From the NCBI GenBank assembly GCA_020849575.1, contig JADLFY010000071.1, forward strand, positions 1 to 10,556: a DNA stretch of 10,556 nt. Reading direction: 5' to 3'. How positions within the stretch are numbered: position 1 is the first letter of the stretch; each line of letters begins with the position of its first letter. Of this stretch, positions 7,736 through 10,556 are shown one piece after another. The DNA is from Candidatus Peregrinibacteria bacterium. Lineage in GTDB: Bacteria; Patescibacteriota; Gracilibacteria; UBA1369. The translations under genes and the position numbers were made by a program. The notes under the pieces were generated by a model that was given only the letters and a program-made list of their open reading frames with translations, had not been told where the DNA came from and did not search any database.

Positions 7736-8161
7736 TTAGGTAAGTGACACTCCACCTTTTTCATCCATTTTCCAAAAAGGATTGTGGGCGACTTCCCAGA
7801 GAAAGCCATCGGGGTCAGAAAAATAACCGCTGTAGCCACCCCAAAAAGTTTTTTGGGCGGGTTTGCGAATGGTGGCGCCGGCACGTTCGGCGTCGGCCAT
7901 TACCTGATCGACTTCGGCTGCGCTGTTAACATTGTGGGCAAGAGTGAAAGCGTAGAAGCCGGCGCCACGTGGGTCTACATTGGCATCTTTTGCTAATTCT
8001 TCACGTGGGAAAAAGGAGAGTATCAAACCATTCATTTGAAAAAATAAAACTCCGTCCTCAACTTTTGACTGGGTGGGCCAGCCTAACTTATCCCGGTAAA
8101 ATTCCAGTGAACGGGCCAAATCGGAAATGCCCAGTGTGACACAGGTGAGACGAGGTTGCAT
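7736..8161 (-). CDS. VOC-superfamily (glyoxalase/bleomycin resistance-like) protein
   Basis: This 141-residue protein carries two vicinal-oxygen-chelate beta-alpha-beta-beta-beta modules. The first reads CVTLGISDLARSLEFYRDKLGW (7-28); the second ends GGYSGYFSDPDGFLWEVAHNP (108-128), with Glu123 as the usual metal ligand. This type is common in bacteria and is often annotated as glyoxalase or bleomycin-resistance protein without a known substrate. Proximity to a TipAS-type drug-sensing regulator makes binding of a small toxic compound plausible, but this is inference. Gaps to its neighbours are 6 bases (DUF5665) and 14 bases (Maf). Confidence 0.88.
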   Translation of the reverse strand: MQPRLTCVTLGISDLARSLEFYRDKLGWPTQSKVEDGVLFFQMNGLILSFFPREELAKDANVDPRGAGFYAFTLAHNVNSAAEVDQVMADAERAGATIRKPAQKTFWGGYSGYFSDPDGFLWEVAHNPFWKMDEKGGVSLT

Positions 8162-8167
8162 GGAGAT

Positions 8168-8464
8168 TTATTTAGGTGATGTTTGAACTATTTCTACTAT
8201 ACTTTGAACCATTGGACGAATCATTTCGATACTGGCCAATTGAGTGAGCAGGAAAATCAGTAAAGCTACCAAGACGGTCGCACCGATTACTGTGCCGAAA
8301 CCAGTAATCAAAGCGCCAATGACTTTTTGTTTGAAAGAATTGGAAGTACGTAATTCTTTGGTCAATATAGCCAATTGACGGGAAAGATCTGAACTGGCTG
8401 TGATCGGGCGCATGGTTGACGGTCGGGAGGCGGAGGAGGTTGGATTGGTGTTGGTTTTTTTCAT
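8168..8464 (-). CDS. DUF5665-like small membrane protein
   Basis: This 98-residue protein has a polar Ser/Thr-rich N-terminus (1-25). A short helix follows (LSRQLAILTKELRTSNSFKQKV, with heptad character), then one membrane span at about 49-77. The span begins with small residues GALITGFGTVIGATVLV (Gly50, Gly55, Gly57, Gly61), a glycine-zipper-like face suited to helix packing. The arrangement of amphipathic helix, GFGTVIGAT and hydrophobic span matches my memory of the DUF5665 family, whose role is unknown. It is the second gene of the five-gene operon, 10 bases after the DoxX-like gene. Confidence 0.7.
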   Translation of the reverse strand: MKKTNTNPTSSASRPSTMRPITASSDLSRQLAILTKELRTSNSFKQKVIGALITGFGTVIGATVLVALLIFLLTQLASIEMIRPMVQSIVEIVQTSPK

Positions 8465-8474
8465 GAAAATTGAT

Positions 8475-8867
8475 TTAGTTTTTTTTATTTAATTTATGGT
8501 AGCTGAGATAGGAGATGATAAGTATCAGAAAGACAACTGCCGGGAAGAAAGTCATGGGATTGGTCCAGCCATCTACTGAGCCATGGGAAACGAAAGCTGA
8601 AATGAAAACGATGCCGAAACCGGTGTAGGCCCATTCTTTGAAGCGGGCTGGGATATTTGGTAAAACCAGGCCAAGTGCACCAAGTACATTGAAAACGGTC
8701 AGCATAATACGGAAATAATCGGGATAACCGAGGTGGCTAATGCCTTCAATAGCCAGGGGAGTATTAAAAGTCAGTGCCGGCATTACTCCTTCAAAAAGAA
8801 AAATAAAAATGGTGGAAATCCAATAAGCGATTTTGGATTTTTTTGAACTGGTTTGATGAGTGGTCAT
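8475..8867 (-). CDS. DoxX-like membrane protein
   Basis: This 130-residue protein has four predicted membrane spans (about 13-32, 53-70, 78-95, 105-123). The segments GISHLGYPDYFRIMLTVFNVLGALGLVLP (42-70) and RFKEWAYTGFGIVFISAFVSHGSV (75-98) follow the DoxX-like family pattern of HLGYP..Y, a GALxLL core and LKEWAYAGF...SH. DoxX-like proteins are linked loosely to membrane redox or thiol stress; the molecular function is not settled. It is the first gene of the operon ending in the serpin, and faces the MerR/TipAS gene across a 130-base divergent promoter region. Confidence 0.85.
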   Translation of the reverse strand: MTTHQTSSKKSKIAYWISTIFIFLFEGVMPALTFNTPLAIEGISHLGYPDYFRIMLTVFNVLGALGLVLPNIPARFKEWAYTGFGIVFISAFVSHGSVDGWTNPMTFFPAVVFLILIISYLSYHKLNKKN

Positions 8868-8893
8868 GTGGGAGTTGTTATTCTTGGATGTTT

Positions 8894-8924
8894 AAGATAT
8901 GGGCTTTTTTGCGATTTAAGTCAA
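8894..8924 (-). promoter_or_regulatory. Candidate promoter of the DoxX-serpin operon
   Basis: On the minus strand TTGACT (8924-8919) and TATCTT (8899-8894) are separated by 19 bases, with about 26 bases from the -10 box to the ATG at 8867. A 19-base spacer is longer than optimal and is the spacing that MerR-type activators correct, so the adjacent regulator might act here. No clear dyad is visible within this spacer, which weakens the idea. Confidence 0.4.
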
Positions 8925-8940
8925 TCTTTTTAATTTTGAA

Positions 8941-8971
8941 TTGACCCTGACGTTACGTTATAGTTTATGTT
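8941..8971 (+). promoter_or_regulatory. MerR-type promoter/operator of the TipAS regulator gene
   Basis: TTGACC (8941-8946) and TATGTT (8966-8971) are separated by 19 bases, the stretched spacing of MerR-controlled promoters. An imperfect dyad of 21 bases at 8944-8964 is centred on 8954. Its inner core is ACGT-T-ACGT (8950-8958) and 7 of 10 position pairs are symmetric. It sits between the two promoter elements, where MerR dimers bind. The position just upstream of the regulator's own start argues for autoregulation. The leader would be about 20 bases. Confidence 0.6.
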
Positions 8972-8997
8972 ACTGTTGATAGTTAATTAAAGAGCTT

Positions 8998-9756
8998 ATG
9001 AAACTCTATACCGTAAATCAATTGGCCAAGCTGGCTGGTGTCAGTGTGCGCACACTGCATCATTATGATCAGATTGGTTTGCTCAAACCAAAGCGTATGC
9101 AGACCAATGGATATAGGCAATATGGAGAAGAAGAGCTTTTGCAACTTCAACAGATTTTATTTTTCCGCGAGCTGGAATTCTCTTTGGAAGAAATTAGCAG
9201 AATTATGCAGGCACCAGGATTTGATCTCCAAAATGCCCTGCTGGATCAGCGAAATTTGATTGAGTTAAAGCAAAAACGTCTCAAAGGCTTGATTAAAACT
9301 ATTGATAAGACACTTCAAAAAATTAACTCTAAAATTATTATGACTGATCAAGATTTATATGGATCCTTTAACAAGGATGAACTGGAAAAATACAGTGAGG
9401 AAGCCAAGCAGCGTTGGGGCCATACTGATGCTTATAAACAGTCTCAAAAACGGGTGAAGAAAATGGGCAAAGCTGGGCTGGCCCGGGTGGTTAAAGAAGG
9501 TGAGAAAATTGGTGCGGAAATAGCTGCTCTGATGGATTATTCAGCTGACAGTCCTGAGGTACAGAAGTTGATTGATAAACATTATAATTGGTTGAGGAAT
9601 TTCTATGAACCCAATCTGGAAATGTATCGTGGCCTTGGCCAAATGTATGTTGATGATGCCCGTTTCAAAGCTTATTATGAGAAACAAAAACCTGGTTTAG
9701 CCGAATTTATGCGCCAAGCCATGGCAGCATATTGTGATCTCAAAGCGAAGGACTAA
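8998..9756 (+). CDS. MerR-family regulator with TipAS ligand-binding domain
   Basis: This 252-residue transcription factor has a MerR winged helix-turn-helix at 3-72: YTVNQLAKLAGVSVRTLHHY for the recognition part, then GLLKPKRMQTNGYRQYGEEEL for the wing. A dimerisation coiled coil spans about 75-112. A C-terminal TipAS domain (about 127-250) shows KYSEEAKQRWGHTDAYKQS and PEVQKLIDKHYNWLRNFYEPNLEMYRGLGQMYVDDARF. TipAS domains are globin-like helical bundles that bind diverse peptide antibiotics and xenobiotics, after which the protein activates its promoters. An in-frame Met115 (ATG at 9340) lies just before the TipAS domain, the position from which Streptomyces tipA makes its short antibiotic-trapping form. 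The operator at 8944-8964 suggests autoregulation, and the divergent DoxX operon is the natural second target. Confidence 0.93.
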   Translation: MKLYTVNQLAKLAGVSVRTLHHYDQIGLLKPKRMQTNGYRQYGEEELLQLQQILFFRELEFSLEEISRIMQAPGFDLQNALLDQRNLIELKQKRLKGLIKTIDKTLQKINSKIIMTDQDLYGSFNKDELEKYSEEAKQRWGHTDAYKQSQKRVKKMGKAGLARVVKEGEKIGAEIAALMDYSADSPEVQKLIDKHYNWLRNFYEPNLEMYRGLGQMYVDDARFKAYYEKQKPGLAEFMRQAMAAYCDLKAKD

Positions 9757-9790
9757 ATCTTCTTTTAGCAGATTTTTATCAAGATTAAAA

Positions 9791-10114
9791 ATGGAGAGAA
9801 CAGAATTGTATAAAGTGGTTGAGCAGAAAATTGCTGAGATTGAAGCTGAACTTAAACGTTTGAAACGCTGGACAAACGGGGAATTGGCTCCAGAAAAATT
9901 TGAGAATATGGGGGCTTTTGGTATCAATACCATGACCATTGAGCAATGGATTCAGTTTGTATTGATACCACGGGTGCGTGAGATTATTGCTGAACAGGGC
10001 GATTTTCCTGCGGACAGCCAGGTTGGGACTTATGCCATGCGCAATTTGGATGGAGATGATGAAGCCGGGCAATTGGTTACTTTGTTATGTGAATTTGACA
10101 GTTTGTTTGGCTAA
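9791..10114 (+). CDS. YqcC-like (DUF446) small protein
   Basis: This 107-residue protein fits the YqcC/DUF446 family. It has an N-terminal amphipathic helix (ELYKVVEQKIAEIEAELKRLKRW), then the signature GINTMTIEQWIQFVLIPRVREII (counterpart of IDTLTFEQWLQFVFIPRMRALI), a short proline-containing loop, and a C-terminal helix ending LVTLLCEFDSLFG. Function is unknown. I chose the ATG at 9791 because family members begin right at this helix and are about 105-110 residues long. An upstream in-frame ATG at 9734 would overlap the regulator gene and add 19 basic residues not typical of the family. It follows the regulator by 34 bases, so it may share its transcript. Its stop overlaps the stop of the convergent acetyltransferase. 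Confidence 0.8.
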   Translation: MERTELYKVVEQKIAEIEAELKRLKRWTNGELAPEKFENMGAFGINTMTIEQWIQFVLIPRVREIIAEQGDFPADSQVGTYAMRNLDGDDEAGQLVTLLCEFDSLFG

Positions 10115-10556
10115 ATCTTTAAACGATTGTAACTCATGAATTGCTGATAACCCTGTTTAGGCCAGGCTTGGCTGGCTAAAGGGTTTTTCTGATGATAGAT
10201 CAGATGTACGTGATGACGTTGATGTTTTTTGAACCAGCGGTAGTTTTCCTGAAGAAGTTTTTTGGATAATCCCTGTCGACGGAATTTTTCCATGATAAAG
10301 ACATCACTGATTAAACCGATTTTCTGAATGGCGAAAACGGGTGGACGATTGACGAGTTGGCTCAGACTATAGCCAATGATTTGTCCTTCAAATTCGGCTA
10401 CCAGTAGCAAAGATTTACGTGAATAGATGCAGCTGCGGAAATATTTTTGATAACTCTTCAAAGCATCTGGTGCTGCCTTGAAATAAGGATCAATTTTTTG
10501 ATGAAATTTAAGTATGGCTAGTCCCAGCTGGGCGATTTGAGGTATATCTTTTAGTT
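10111..10556 (-). CDS. GNAT-family N-acetyltransferase, 5' end beyond window edge
   Basis: The frame is open from the TAG at 10111-10113 to the right edge: 147 complete codons (first complete codon at 10554-10552) plus the stop codon, so the true start lies outside. A TTG at 10461-10459 could be mistaken for a start, but the 31 codons before it encode sensible GNAT sequence (IAQLGLAILKFHQKIDPYFK) leading into the first strand. The visible core has SLLLVAEFEGQIIGYSLSQL (strands 2-3). Next is IGLISDVFIMEKFRRQGLSKKLL, with motif A as RRQGLS binding acetyl-CoA, then a final helix and strand with ASQAWPKQGYQQF. The substrate is unknown. Its end overlaps the YqcC-like gene by 4 bases in tail-to-tail orientation. 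Confidence 0.85.
   Translation of the reverse strand, partial: LKDIPQIAQLGLAILKFHQKIDPYFKAAPDALKSYQKYFRSCIYSRKSLLLVAEFEGQIIGYSLSQLVNRPPVFAIQKIGLISDVFIMEKFRRQGLSKKLLQENYRWFKKHQRHHVHLIYHQKNPLASQAWPKQGYQQFMSYNRLKI

Noticed and set aside
9734-9790. ATG at 9734 as start of the YqcC-like gene
   Set aside because: It overlaps the regulator gene and adds a basic extension not typical of the family; 9791 gives the normal length.
10459-10461. TTG as start of the right-edge acetyltransferase
   Set aside because: The frame stays open to the window edge and the upstream codons encode plausible N-terminal GNAT sequence.

Overview
The window is ordinary bacterial chromosome, densely packed with small genes. 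It holds 16 protein-coding genes; two run off the edges. No rRNA, tRNA, CRISPR array, insertion sequence or phage gene was seen. GC content is moderate. UGA is used as a stop at least once (methyltransferase end, 1326-1328), so the standard code applies, which excludes the UGA=Gly lineages. Near-consensus TATAAT boxes sit 20-30 bases before several starts, and no gene has a convincing Shine-Dalgarno sequence. These traits, the short genes and a Maf variant I associate from memory with candidate-phylum bacteria suggest a Patescibacteria/CPR-like organism. That placement is inference and weak.

Layout, left to right. At 1-2266 a tight minus-strand cluster reads DUF1801 protein, SAM methyltransferase, adenine deaminase, NUDIX hydrolase (cut by the left edge); starts and stops overlap or nearly touch. 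At 2370-3236 is a stand-alone fold-type II PLP enzyme resembling threonine synthase, with its own promoter. At 3345-4683 two membrane proteins of unknown function overlap by 11 bases behind a good promoter. At 4811-5260 is a GNAT acetyltransferase, followed on its transcript by a strikingly C-rich, G-poor tract that may be a Rho site. At 5376-5771 a plus-strand cupin gene faces the end of the next operon.

At 5806-8867 five minus-strand genes with gaps of 5-14 bases form one apparent operon: DoxX-like membrane protein, DUF5665 membrane protein, VOC-family protein, Maf-family pyrophosphatase, and a lipoprotein serpin. A 130-base divergent promoter region separates it from a plus-strand MerR/TipAS regulator at 8998-9756. 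That regulator's promoter has the 19-base spacer and central dyad typical of MerR autoregulation. A YqcC-like gene (9791-10114) follows, and its stop overlaps the stop of a convergent GNAT gene that runs off the right edge.

The genes look like housekeeping, metabolite-repair and stress functions (nucleobase salvage, NUDIX and Maf nucleotide hydrolases, two acetyltransferases, VOC, cupin), not one dedicated system. The most distinctive items are the surface-anchored serpin operon beside a drug-sensing regulator, the unknown membrane-protein pair, and the uniform lack of Shine-Dalgarno sites.
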